Source: Candidatus Roizmanbacteria bacterium RIFCSPHIGHO2_02_FULL_40_13b (GTDB lineage Bacteria > Patescibacteriota > Microgenomatia > UBA1406 > HO2-37-13b). Taken from it: a DNA stretch of 43,045 bases. Each line of letters begins with the position of its first letter. Positions within the stretch are counted from its first letter, which is position 1. Below, one piece after another: positions 1-9,194 of the stretch. A program made the translations under genes and the position numbers. The stretch lies in assembly GCA_001789445.1 (NCBI GenBank), contig MFZQ01000010.1:1-43045 (forward strand), written 5' to 3'. Under the pieces are notes generated by a model. The model had not been told where the DNA came from, did no database searches, and saw only the letters and a list, made by a program, of their open reading frames with translations.

Positions 1-2
1 CA

Positions 3-224
3 ACAGGATTGTATATTTTTGATAAACGATGTTTTGAAATTATTGAAACCATTAAACCGTCATCTCGGGGCGAACTTGAGGTTGTGGATATTCAAAACTT
101 TTACGCTAATGAGGGGTCGCTCGTTTGGCATGAAATCGATGGATTTTGGCAAGATGCAGGCACATTTGACACACTTCTTTCGGCAAATCTGTACTGGGCC
201 CGCAAAGCTGGTGTGAAAATATGA
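3..224 (+). CDS. Nucleotidyltransferase (RmlA-like glucose-1-phosphate thymidylyltransferase), C-terminal fragment, 5' truncated by window edge
   Basis: Frame open from window start: TGLYIFD...RGELEVVDIQNFYANEG...WQDAGTFDTLLSAN, typical of the RmlA C-terminus. Confidence 0.85.
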   Translation, partial: TGLYIFDKRCFEIIETIKPSSRGELEVVDIQNFYANEGSLVWHEIDGFWQDAGTFDTLLSANLYWARKAGVKI

Positions 225-994
225 AAAAACCTCTTTTTACTTCACTTTTGTTTGTTTTCTCCGTGCTATTTTTCACACTAAATATGTCTGTACTTGCACA
301 ATCTAATTCAAATACACCCCATTTCGATTTCGATCCCAATATCGTGAAAAACATTGTGTGTGCAATATTTAATTGCAATAGTGGAGGGATAACACCTACT
401 CCAAACCCAAATCCAACAAATGCACCGTATCCAACCGCACAGCCATTCCCCACAACAAATCCTGCAATAACACCTCCTGCAGGCACCTGTATGCCACCAG
501 GCGGTCCCTATTCGTGCGGAACCCGCAATCATCCAATAAATGGATGTGGTCACTGTGGCATTGGGTATCCACGAGCATCTTATTGTAAAGCTGACGATAC
601 TGCACGAAATGCCGGAGGAAATGCAGAGGCAATAGATATCACACATAAACCACTTGCCAGTGTGCCCTTACCGTTTATAAAAGGTCATAGCGTTATTTGG
701 CACCACGATTTAGATACATTCTTTAGTGATAATTCTGACCCCTATGCATCATATCAAGAATATTCGGGAACTGACACTGTTACCAGAAAAAAGTATATTA
801 TTAGATATTTGCATACACAACACAGATCAGGAATTCCATTAGGTACAAATGCAAATTCAGGAGTTGAAGGAGTAAAGGTTTGTCTACAATGGGTTCGCAA
901 TGGTGCAGTTACACAAGGAAACCATATTCATATACAAATCTATGATGGACAAATCAAAAAATGGGTTGAAGCAACGGACTATTATTGTAACTAA
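221..994 (+). CDS. Secreted Cys-rich protein with degenerate M23/LytM-like peptidase fold
   Basis: N-terminal signal peptide; P/T-rich linker; AEAIDIT ... YLHTQH ... NHIHIQI resembles LytM core motifs; ATGA overlap with the upstream gene. Confidence 0.6.
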   Translation: MKKPLFTSLLFVFSVLFFTLNMSVLAQSNSNTPHFDFDPNIVKNIVCAIFNCNSGGITPTPNPNPTNAPYPTAQPFPTTNPAITPPAGTCMPPGGPYSCGTRNHPINGCGHCGIGYPRASYCKADDTARNAGGNAEAIDITHKPLASVPLPFIKGHSVIWHHDLDTFFSDNSDPYASYQEYSGTDTVTRKKYIIRYLHTQHRSGIPLGTNANSGVEGVKVCLQWVRNGAVTQGNHIHIQIYDGQIKKWVEATDYYCN

Positions 995-1021
995 TGTCAT
1001 CCCGAATTTATTTCGGGATCT
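995..1021 (+). repeat. REP-like palindrome TGTCATCCCGAATTTATTTCGGGATCT
   Basis: CCCGAA/TTCGGG stem with GTCAT and GATC termini; abuts the TAA stop at 992-994. Confidence 0.85.
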
Positions 1022-1027
1022 AAATAT

Positions 1028-1570
1028 ATGATTGATCGAAATAAACTAATTATCGGAGGTATCGGAGTCGCAATTCTTTTCTTTATCTTCTTTTTCGTTC
1101 TCATGTCTGCATTTTTTCCAGGAAAGAAGACTGATAATACAAACGTTGAGCCTACACAACCAGTTAATGTGATAGCACCAACATCCTCAAATATTAATGA
1201 ACCAACTTCGTCAGTTTCCACAGAAATTGTACCCACAGAACTCCCTGCTAAAGACGGCGTACAACTTATCACAATTAATCCACCAGATGGAGCACGGGAA
1301 GTAGATACTATTGAACAAATTTTCATGACATTTTCAAGTCCAATGAATGAAGGTCGTTTTTACTTTTCAGTCAACCCAAAAACTCCAACATTTATTCATA
1401 CCGAAGGAAATAAAGTGATTATCACTCCAGAAAATACATGGAAAGTTGGTAAAAATATCATTTCAGTATTTGGTATCTCTGAATCAAATTCTGGCACTCG
1501 GCTTTCAACACCGTTTGAATATAGTTTTGAAGTCGTTCCCTTACCAACTCCAGAATCTGGCATAGAATAA
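1028..1570 (+). CDS. Membrane-anchored protein with bacterial Ig-like (Big_5/SbsA-like) domain
   Basis: N-terminal TM segment, T/P-rich spacer, then INPPDGAREVDTIEQIFMTFSSPMN...VFGISESNSG. Confidence 0.65.
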   Translation: MIDRNKLIIGGIGVAILFFIFFFVLMSAFFPGKKTDNTNVEPTQPVNVIAPTSSNINEPTSSVSTEIVPTELPAKDGVQLITINPPDGAREVDTIEQIFMTFSSPMNEGRFYFSVNPKTPTFIHTEGNKVIITPENTWKVGKNIISVFGISESNSGTRLSTPFEYSFEVVPLPTPESGIE

Positions 1571-1620
1571 TGACGATTGACACCCTCCTACTAATTACTC
1601 TACAATGAAATTAGTTACAC

Positions 1621-1774
1621 CGTCATCCCGAGCGCAGCGAGGGATCCTATAAAGGTGTCATTCCCACGAAGGTGGGAATCTATACAGATAGATCCCCTGC
1701 CGGCCGGCAGGCAGGCCGATCAGGTCGGGGATGACAACAGAAGGGAGATCCTGAAACAAGTTCAGGATGACAGG
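1621..1774 (+). repeat. Array of four REP-like palindromes, including one inverted doublet with nested GC-rich insertion
   Basis: GTCATCCCGAGCGCAGCGAGGGATC; TGTCATTCCCACGAAGGTGGGAATC; GATCCCC(TGCCGGCCGGCAGGCAGGCC)GATCAGGTCGGGGATGACA; GAGATCCTGAAACAAGTTCAGGATGACA. Confidence 0.9.
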
Positions 1775-1788
1775 AAATTATTTACCTT

Positions 1789-3531
1789 ATGTGGATCTAT
1801 CTTAAAGCAATTTTTGGCTCTTTATACCCAAAATTCGTCAAAATTACGGTTGTTTCCGCAGTGCTTTTCATTGTCATCATGGCTTTTATTCGGCTTGGAT
1901 TTACACCTAATAAGTCTACTCCAACAACAACAGAAATCATGGAAACGAAGCGTGAAATGCTTTATACCGTGTTTGATCGACCCGAGTACAAAACTAAACA
2001 GGGAAAACAGTTTGCCAAAGTACAAAAAGGAGTCTATTGTGGGTTATTTGGAGAATTTTGTAATGATGATCCAAAAAACATACGTAATGATTTTTCGAAG
2101 AGTTTATTTGGATATATTGGGAATATTATGATCATTCCTTTGGCCAACCCCCCTGCTTCAGGAATCGCATATATACAAGAGTCTATACAAGAAGCAGGAT
2201 TTACGCCAAAAGCAATAGCTGCAGAAGGAATAGGATTTGCCAGTATAAGACCCTTCTTGGCTATCTGGAAAGCATTCCGCAATATGGCCTATCTAATTCT
2301 CGTTATTGCCATAATCGTTATCGGGTTTATGATCATGTTTCAATTTAAGATTGATCCGCACAGTATTATTTCAATTGAAAATGCGCTTCCCCGCATTGTC
2401 GCCACACTCCTTGTTATCACATTTTCTTATGCCATAGCCGGACTTCTCATCGATGCAACATATTTAATAATATTATTTGTTTTTCAGATATTTTCGTCAA
2501 CAGGACTTGCAATATTTCGAAATAGTGACTTACAAAGTACATATCTAACAGGAAACATATTATCACTTGTTGGTTCCGGTGATAATGTGGTTGGCACCAA
2601 CATTGGTTTTACCGGTATATATTTGAATGCATTGATAAATATATTTAGCTTAATACCTTTTTGGTTAAAAAACGTGCTCATTTATGTAATGACTGTTATT
2701 ACAATACTTTTAAGTACTCGGTTTGGAATTGGATTAATCCCTTTAATTACGAGCTTAATGGGAAATACGGCAGTTGCAGGAGAAGTACAATTAGTAATTG
2801 GAGGGTCTATAGAAGCAAAAATTGGTAATATACTAGGAAGTGTATTTTCCATGGGTCTAGGATTATTACTAGGCATCATTGTAGTTTTTCTTGGTTTAAT
2901 TTTATTCGCAATAGTTGGTATATTATTTCTCTATTTCAGAATTGTTTTTTTACTCATCGGCGCATATGTTCAAATTATTATCCGAATAATGTTTGCCCCA
3001 ATTTTGCTCATGCGTGAAATAATTCCCGGGCAAAAAAGTTTTGCTTACTGGTTAAAAGTAATTTTCGGACATCTGATGGTTTTCCCAACGGTAATCGCAC
3101 TTTTACTGGTTGTTCAATTAATCCAGAATGTAGGTTTTGATCCAAGATGTACGGGATTTAGTTCTTATCTTCCAGGTTATTGCAAGACTCATTTTTCATT
3201 ACCATTACTGTACGGATTTAATACTAGTGCTTTAGCAATGATTATTAGCGGCGCATTTCTTTTTGCAATTCCCGATCTGACTCGTAAAGTCGTGAAGTCG
3301 ATTGCCGGAGAATCATCTATTCCAGTAGGTCCAGGCATATTGTTCGGAGGTGCAGCCGCACTTACTGGCACAGCAATTGGAAGCATATCTCAATTAGATT
3401 CACTTAATCGGGCTATAACAGGTAAAAGTGGACTTGGTGGCGGGTTTGGCAATATAGGAAGAATATTAACTGGTAAAGCTAAAAGTACTCCTAAAGCTTC
3501 AACTGATGGAGACGGAGGAGAAGATGGTTGA
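1789..3531 (+). CDS. Polytopic membrane protein, possibly VirB6/TrbL-like
   Basis: 580 aa ORF with many TM stretches and a Gly-rich C-terminal tail; near a T4SS-pilin-like gene. Confidence 0.6.
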   Translation: MWIYLKAIFGSLYPKFVKITVVSAVLFIVIMAFIRLGFTPNKSTPTTTEIMETKREMLYTVFDRPEYKTKQGKQFAKVQKGVYCGLFGEFCNDDPKNIRNDFSKSLFGYIGNIMIIPLANPPASGIAYIQESIQEAGFTPKAIAAEGIGFASIRPFLAIWKAFRNMAYLILVIAIIVIGFMIMFQFKIDPHSIISIENALPRIVATLLVITFSYAIAGLLIDATYLIILFVFQIFSSTGLAIFRNSDLQSTYLTGNILSLVGSGDNVVGTNIGFTGIYLNALINIFSLIPFWLKNVLIYVMTVITILLSTRFGIGLIPLITSLMGNTAVAGEVQLVIGGSIEAKIGNILGSVFSMGLGLLLGIIVVFLGLILFAIVGILFLYFRIVFLLIGAYVQIIIRIMFAPILLMREIIPGQKSFAYWLKVIFGHLMVFPTVIALLLVVQLIQNVGFDPRCTGFSSYLPGYCKTHFSLPLLYGFNTSALAMIISGAFLFAIPDLTRKVVKSIAGESSIPVGPGILFGGAAALTGTAIGSISQLDSLNRAITGKSGLGGGFGNIGRILTGKAKSTPKASTDGDGGEDG

Positions 3532-3569
3532 CATGGCGGAGAAGGTCATTAATAGAATCCTTCAGTATC

Positions 3570-4352
3570 TTATTTGAACCCTGGTAATCCCAATATATTT
3601 ACTCCAATTATTTGAAGTATCAGAACGGAAAATAAGATTAGTAGTAGACCGAATAAACACGATTTGATTTGCTCACGAGCTTTTTGGATTGTTTCTGGGT
3701 TTCCTTGTGAAGTCTGTATGGTTATTGAAGCGTAAATTATACAACCCAATGCAATTATTCCACCAAACCCTACTCCAGTACGTAGTAAAAATTCAGAAAT
3801 GAAAGTGGAAAAATCTGTTTTAATACACGCAAGTCCTGTCAAAATCCCCCCAGAATCTGCACACTTAATACAGTCATCTTTCTCAGGACTTTTTTCATCA
3901 TATTGATTACAAATTTCATTTAATTTTTTTATGTTAGCTCCCGTCTGGGGGTTTTTTGAACTACATACACACATATTTTTTACTATTCGACCGGTTTTAG
4001 GATCTTCTCTGTCTTCATATATTGGAAAACTACCAATGCACTGGGGAATAAGCTTAGCACTATATCCATCAATTGTTCCGTCAACAGCACCTATTATGCC
4101 ATTTCCTACGGAGTTAAATATTCGACCTAATATTGGAATATCAGCTATCTTGTCTTCTATTGGTTGCACTTTTTCTCGAAAAGTTGGGGGTCTACAACAT
4201 TGATCAATACCTTTAAAATCAGCGATTCCACATGAATGTTTCAAAACTTCAGGGAGTTCGATTGTGGGAGTTGGAGTTACTGCATAAACAGAAATATTTA
4301 CACTTAGAAGATAAAATAATGTAGCAATTGCGAAAATAATACGTAGTCTCAT
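3570..4352 (-). CDS. Secreted Cys-rich protein with C-terminal T4SS-pilin-like (VirB2/TrbC-like) two-TM module
   Basis: Signal peptide; C-terminal FGGIIALGCIIYASITIQTSQGNPETIQKAREQIKSCLFGLLLILFSVLILQIIG. Confidence 0.7.
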   Translation of the reverse strand: MRLRIIFAIATLFYLLSVNISVYAVTPTPTIELPEVLKHSCGIADFKGIDQCCRPPTFREKVQPIEDKIADIPILGRIFNSVGNGIIGAVDGTIDGYSAKLIPQCIGSFPIYEDREDPKTGRIVKNMCVCSSKNPQTGANIKKLNEICNQYDEKSPEKDDCIKCADSGGILTGLACIKTDFSTFISEFLLRTGVGFGGIIALGCIIYASITIQTSQGNPETIQKAREQIKSCLFGLLLILFSVLILQIIGVNILGLPGFK

Positions 4353-4398
4353 ATTTTGATTATATACCCCACAGTATTCAAATAGTAAGGGTATAAAG

Positions 4399-7300
4399 TT
4401 ATGTCACCTTTATATCCTCTGACCCTTTTTTAGCCGAAATCACCCCAAGCGCAATCAGGGCAAGAATGAATGCAGGTAAATAGTTATGTTTGAGTACTTC
4501 CCGCCAATCTGAATTACTCCATGATTTTAAGTCGCGATAGGTAAATGTATTGATATGATCTCGTACAAACATTTTTTTACCTTTTATCCCCCGACCAATT
4601 ATTGGAATTCTCTGTAATACTCGTCGCGTCAAATTATTGTCTACTTCAGTATATTTAACCCCAAGTCCTTTGGGAGGATCACGCTTGAGTTTTCCATCTC
4701 GATACAAATACTCCGCCCATCCAGCTTCTGTATCTTTATTCCATGACCATATTGGCTCTCCAGGATCAATAAATCGGCCCGATACCGATTTTTGTTTAAA
4801 ATTTGCCCAGTATCGTTGTGGTTGCAATTTCCACCATTTATTTGCATCATCATCATTCTTGAAAAACATATTAATGAGTTGTGCAGCGCGGAAATCTACC
4901 ATATAGGCAATTTCGCTATTGAGTTGTTTTTGAATGGGTTGTTTCAAAGAACCAATCCATTTGGCAAGCGGTTCATAACCGGCTTGTGGGCCTTTATCTC
5001 GAGCCGCCTTTGCTCCTTCTTTCATCACATGATATAGCTCCGTTGTTCTTGTATGAAGTGTCTCTGCACAATCAGCCGCTTGTTCTGCGTCTCGTTTTAC
5101 AATATCTGGCCCTGCCGCCGCAACATTAATAAATTTCATTGCTACCGAAGGTTGGGAGACTGAATGTCCAAACACATTTTCAGTTAATGCACTCGACCAC
5201 CAAGCGGCGCGGCTCTTAACCTTACCTTCCGTAACTTTTTTCTCGACCGCCTCAAAACGCTTTTTGTCTTTTGTCTCAAGTCCTGCGAGCGCTTTGTTCC
5301 TGCGAATATCATCCATATCAGGCGGCTTAACGATCTGTTTTTTTATCGTGGCATAAACTTCAACAGTATCTTGGATAAGCTTTTTTCTCTCCGCCTCATC
5401 CATATCTTTATCTTTGGCAAATCGCGTTTCTAGTATATCTCTTATATATTTCTCATCAACCATTACTCCCTTCCCTCCCATTACAGAGCTTTTCAGAGAA
5501 TCCAGATCACCATACAAATTTTTGTGAGGAGTGTCTTGGATTTTTTCCATTTGGGCGCTCGCATCAATGCGTAGTTTTTCCTGCACATAAATAAGATTTG
5601 CCAACGCTTTGTCTGCCCGTTCTTTTGCATCTTTTTCATGCCCACTTCCTCCTTCTTTTGCTAAAAAATCGCCTTGTACCTGTGAAAATAGCGTGACTCC
5701 ATATTCGGTCATTCTCTGTTTTTCCATGGTGATAAAATGTGCGGGGAGTTGTTCGAATGTCATCACTGTTGAAACATGGTTTAATATTTTTATAAGTCTG
5801 TCTTGTCGTGAGCCGATATAGACGTCTTTTGTTAAGATTTCTCCGATATATTTTCTCAATGCTTCTTTTGTTTGAAGATCAGGGTCAAGAAGTTGTCTTC
5901 CCATGTCATTAACCGTTCCACCCCCATCGGAAAAATATCGGTCAAAAAAGAAATCACCCAGACTTTGGACCGCTTCAACAAATTCCGGTGGATTTGTTTT
6001 GCCCGGCATATCTCCCGTTTTGTTGATTATGTACTGTTGCATGAAGTTTTCAACAATAGGAATACCAATATTTTCAACCCGTTTCCAAGAATTAACAAAC
6101 TTTAATCTATCTCCATCTGGCCCTTTGGGATCTATATCCAATTTATCTTCAGTATTTCCTTTAAATTCTGGCATGAGCCATGTATTGTATCCTTCCCGTA
6201 CGCGCCAACCCGTATTTGTTCCCCACCCTCCTACTTTTGTAATATTTCCCAAATCAATAAATTGCTTTTGCCCGTCCAAAAATGAATCAGCAAACCCCAT
6301 TCTGCCCATTGCAAATGAGTCGTTCCACCTAGCTCTTCCTATTTTGGTCCATTCTGTGCTGTCATATTTCACCTTAGTCATGTCGATTGTATATGGCAAC
6401 CACACTGCTTCAGCCAAATGTTTATCTTTCGAGATCGTATTCGTCATCTTGGCCGTTTCAAACATGTCAAAATATCCTCGCATATATCCAGAACCGGTGA
6501 GAGTGGAGGAACCATCATATTTTAAGTTTGGATCGGCCCATGAAACCATCTCATGAAATCCAAAATCGAGGCCGAAATACATGGTTCTACCCATGTGAAA
6601 CGCCCAGTTAATGGCCCATTCAGGAGTTTCTTCACCAAATTGTTCACGAAGTTCGTCTTTCACCCGCCGTTCGGCCGCTGGCATTGACTCCAAAAATCGC
6701 TCAAGCATTCGTGGATCTTTTTGCCAGCCATTTTCCAGGAAAAGTCGAGCGTAACTGGACTGAAACTTTTGCTTGGAAGCCTGTACAACATCGTTATACG
6801 GAAGTCTGAATGCGGTATCTATGCGATCTGCTGTGAAGTGTCCTTCGGCATACCCACCAATCTGTTTGAAAAATGATTCTGGTCCTTCGCGCCCTTCTTT
6901 TGGTCCAAGTGTGGTCAAAAGCTTGAAGTTATGGCCAAATTCTATTGTTCCTTGCCCTGTTTCAAGGACTTCTCGCAGATATTCCGCAAAGTCACTTATA
7001 TCAGTTTCGCCGAGTTCTGTTGCGGCAAGCACAGCCTCTTCAAGCTGACCGCTTTGATCATTGAGTACCACCGACTTTCTCTTTTCAAGTCGCCTGAATT
7101 GTTTTTCTTTGAGACTTTTTCGAACGTCTGGTTCAAGTGACATATCCGCAGATTTAATCTTTGATTGTTCTTTAAGCCCATTAAGCATGGTCGAAAATAC
7201 TTGTGCCGCGTTTTGTGGATTATCTTGAAAGTTTCCCGCATTTTGTGCTTGTTTCTCAAAGAATTCCCGTGGTTCTTCGTCTAGAATTGGGGAATAGATT

Positions 7301-8211
7301 GCCATGAGGGAGTTCATTACGAATTTTGTTGCTTCTTCAGACACCATTTCCCGCGCTTTATCTGCTGAAACTGCAACTTTTCCCTTTGCAACAGCCGCTT
7401 CATCTGGATTCATTAGTTTTCTAACTTCCTCTTGATAATGCCTAGCAAACTCTTCGGGGTCACGTATTGTATCAAACCACTCGAGGTCCTTCGTACTCAT
7501 TCGGTCCTCAAGTCTGGTTTTCAGAGTTGCTATATCTTCTTCTGATCGAGACGGCCGCCTTTGTCTTTCTTCCTTCTCTCTTGGTCGTTCTGGCGGCGGA
7601 ACATCTGCCTCTGCCATTTGGGTGAGTTTTTCTATGGCCTTTTCGGCTTCTTCAACATGCCATTTATCTTCTCTTCTTTGTCCAAGCTCAAGTCTTAATT
7701 TTGCATCCTTAACCTTGTTTATTAGCTTACTCGCGATTGCTTTACCTATTCGTTTATCAAGTCCAGTTCTATGTGCTACATATATTCCAATTTCAGCAAT
7801 TGCAGCATCTATCCCCAAAGCTCCCTCTGCAACACGTCCTAAAATTGGAACAATATCCTTGTAATGATTGTCTATGAAGTCTTCAACATGTAGGGCCTCA
7901 ATTGCTTCGCGTATTTTAGGAGGAAATTTTTTATCTACTTCCTCTATTGTTTCAGATTCGCCTCTCTCTGCCGCTTCCTCTTTAATTTTTTCAGTGATTT
8001 TTTGGATATTTTTTAGAACAGCCTTTGCGGCTTTTTTGTCTGGATCATCTTCGGGAACATCACGCCTTGCAAGCTTTGCGGCTGCTTGCTTTAGTAATTT
8101 CTTGAGCCACTCCCATAACTCAACCCCCTTTTTGTCTTTCGGAATAATTCCATTCTCTGGACTGGTTGTATCAGTTTCGACCATAGGCACAAGAATGGAA
8201 CTGATAAGCAA
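4399..8211 (-). CDS. Large (about 1270 aa) uncharacterised protein with N-terminal signal-like segment and C-terminal TM helix
   Basis: Single long ORF; C-terminus HNYLPAFILALIALGVISAKKGSEDIKVT; start uncertain (track start is TTG; upstream codons LWRASLSFLL would complete a signal peptide). Confidence 0.8.
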   Translation of the reverse strand: MLISSILVPMVETDTTSPENGIIPKDKKGVELWEWLKKLLKQAAAKLARRDVPEDDPDKKAAKAVLKNIQKITEKIKEEAAERGESETIEEVDKKFPPKIREAIEALHVEDFIDNHYKDIVPILGRVAEGALGIDAAIAEIGIYVAHRTGLDKRIGKAIASKLINKVKDAKLRLELGQRREDKWHVEEAEKAIEKLTQMAEADVPPPERPREKEERQRRPSRSEEDIATLKTRLEDRMSTKDLEWFDTIRDPEEFARHYQEEVRKLMNPDEAAVAKGKVAVSADKAREMVSEEATKFVMNSLMAIYSPILDEEPREFFEKQAQNAGNFQDNPQNAAQVFSTMLNGLKEQSKIKSADMSLEPDVRKSLKEKQFRRLEKRKSVVLNDQSGQLEEAVLAATELGETDISDFAEYLREVLETGQGTIEFGHNFKLLTTLGPKEGREGPESFFKQIGGYAEGHFTADRIDTAFRLPYNDVVQASKQKFQSSYARLFLENGWQKDPRMLERFLESMPAAERRVKDELREQFGEETPEWAINWAFHMGRTMYFGLDFGFHEMVSWADPNLKYDGSSTLTGSGYMRGYFDMFETAKMTNTISKDKHLAEAVWLPYTIDMTKVKYDSTEWTKIGRARWNDSFAMGRMGFADSFLDGQKQFIDLGNITKVGGWGTNTGWRVREGYNTWLMPEFKGNTEDKLDIDPKGPDGDRLKFVNSWKRVENIGIPIVENFMQQYIINKTGDMPGKTNPPEFVEAVQSLGDFFFDRYFSDGGGTVNDMGRQLLDPDLQTKEALRKYIGEILTKDVYIGSRQDRLIKILNHVSTVMTFEQLPAHFITMEKQRMTEYGVTLFSQVQGDFLAKEGGSGHEKDAKERADKALANLIYVQEKLRIDASAQMEKIQDTPHKNLYGDLDSLKSSVMGGKGVMVDEKYIRDILETRFAKDKDMDEAERKKLIQDTVEVYATIKKQIVKPPDMDDIRRNKALAGLETKDKKRFEAVEKKVTEGKVKSRAAWWSSALTENVFGHSVSQPSVAMKFINVAAAGPDIVKRDAEQAADCAETLHTRTTELYHVMKEGAKAARDKGPQAGYEPLAKWIGSLKQPIQKQLNSEIAYMVDFRAAQLINMFFKNDDDANKWWKLQPQRYWANFKQKSVSGRFIDPGEPIWSWNKDTEAGWAEYLYRDGKLKRDPPKGLGVKYTEVDNNLTRRVLQRIPIIGRGIKGKKMFVRDHINTFTYRDLKSWSNSDWREVLKHNYLPAFILALIALGVISAKKGSEDIKVT

Positions 8212-8353
8212 AAAGGAGAGGGATGCGCGCCAGAGGCACTCGTTTTGAAGATATCCAATGCTGAGGATTACGTTTGATGTAATTCATCCTACAAACATTG
8301 TAATGTAATTGATTATAGCACACAAGCGCGGTGAATACTATAAGAAGAACTAT

Positions 8354-8415
8354 TGTCATTCCCGCGAAGGCGGGAATCTATTTGAATAGATCCCCGATCA
8401 GGTCGGGGATGACAA
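8354..8415. repeat. REPIN-like inverted doublet of REP palindromes
   Basis: TGTCATTCCCGCGAAGGCGGGAATCTATTTGAATAGATCCCCGATCAGGTCGGGGATGACA. Confidence 0.9.
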
Positions 8416-8485
8416 GAAATGAGATTTCATATTCTTTTCATAATTGATTTATATAATCCCGCTTCAGTTATAAATTTATACTGTT

Positions 8486-8704
8486 ATGAAAGGAAATTTT
8501 GTGTACGACAGGTTGGGCGAGTCGGTCATTGATGGCCGGCGCGCGGCCGGAATGACCCAAGAAGACTTATGTGGTCTGACTAGAATTGATCGAACATTCT
8601 TGGGTAAAATCGAGAATGGAAAAGCAAACCCCTCATTCAAAACAATGATGAAGATTTCTCGAGCGCTTAAGGTTAAGATGAGTGTGTTATTCCAAGGAAT
8701 CTGA
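8486..8704 (+). CDS. XRE-family helix-turn-helix protein, stand-alone
   Basis: LGESVIDGRRAAGMTQEDLCGLTRIDRTFLGKIENGKANPSFKTMMKISRAL is a Cro/CI HTH. Confidence 0.85.
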   Translation: MKGNFVYDRLGESVIDGRRAAGMTQEDLCGLTRIDRTFLGKIENGKANPSFKTMMKISRALKVKMSVLFQGI

Positions 8705-9193
8705 AAAAAGTGAGAAGTCATCAACCGGTCCATCTTTGGTCTTTTTTTCGATAATAAGCTTTCGTTCTCGTCCTTCCCCTTCTGAAGTGGAGGTAAGATC
8801 GGGATGATTTTTACTAATATATTCGTGAATTAATTTGCGCTCATATGCCGAAAATGACTGAAGTGACGCTTGTCGATTTTCTTCTTTCACTCGTGTAGCC
8901 ACATTCTCTGCAATTCCTTCAACTCGTTCTTTTTGACGTTCTCGATAGTCACCAATATTGACTGCAATGTTGACTTTTTTTCCAAATTTCTTAAATAGAA
9001 TTGCTTCAAGAACTGTTTGTAAAGATGAAAGTGTTGCACCGAACTTTCCAATAAGCAGTGAACTATCTTCGCTTTCTTCAATGGTAACTAAATATACATC
9101 TCCCTCTTCTTTGGTAATTGTCGGTTCCATTGAAAATCCCATTTTTCCCAAAAGCTCGAGCGTAAGCGTCTTGATTACTTCTTGTTCTTCCAT
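8687..9193 (-). CDS. khpB: KhpB/Jag-like RNA-binding protein (KH + R3H)
   Basis: LIGKFGATLSSLQTVLEAI (KH) and SFSAYERKLIHEYI...GEGRERKLIIEKK (R3H); adjacent to yidC. Confidence 0.9.
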   Translation of the reverse strand: MEEQEVIKTLTLELLGKMGFSMEPTITKEEGDVYLVTIEESEDSSLLIGKFGATLSSLQTVLEAILFKKFGKKVNIAVNIGDYRERQKERVEGIAENVATRVKEENRQASLQSFSAYERKLIHEYISKNHPDLTSTSEGEGRERKLIIEKKTKDGPVDDFSLFSDSLE

Positions 9194-9194
9194 A

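Noticed and set aside
1621-1774. Possible CRISPR array
   Set aside because: Units are different palindromes without constant spacer lengths or unique spacers; no cas genes in the window.
1655-2131. ORF MSFPRRWESIQIDPLPAGRQADQVGDDN...
   Set aside because: Translation of the palindromic repeat array running into the antisense-frame of the real 1789-3531 gene; typical repeat artefact.
5903-6556. 217-aa plus-strand ORF inside the 1270-aa gene
   Set aside because: Antisense to a long, better supported ORF; no recognisable motif.
8687-8704. 18-bp convergent overlap of XRE and khpB as regulatory antisense
   Set aside because: Short 3' overlaps are common in compact genomes; no further support.
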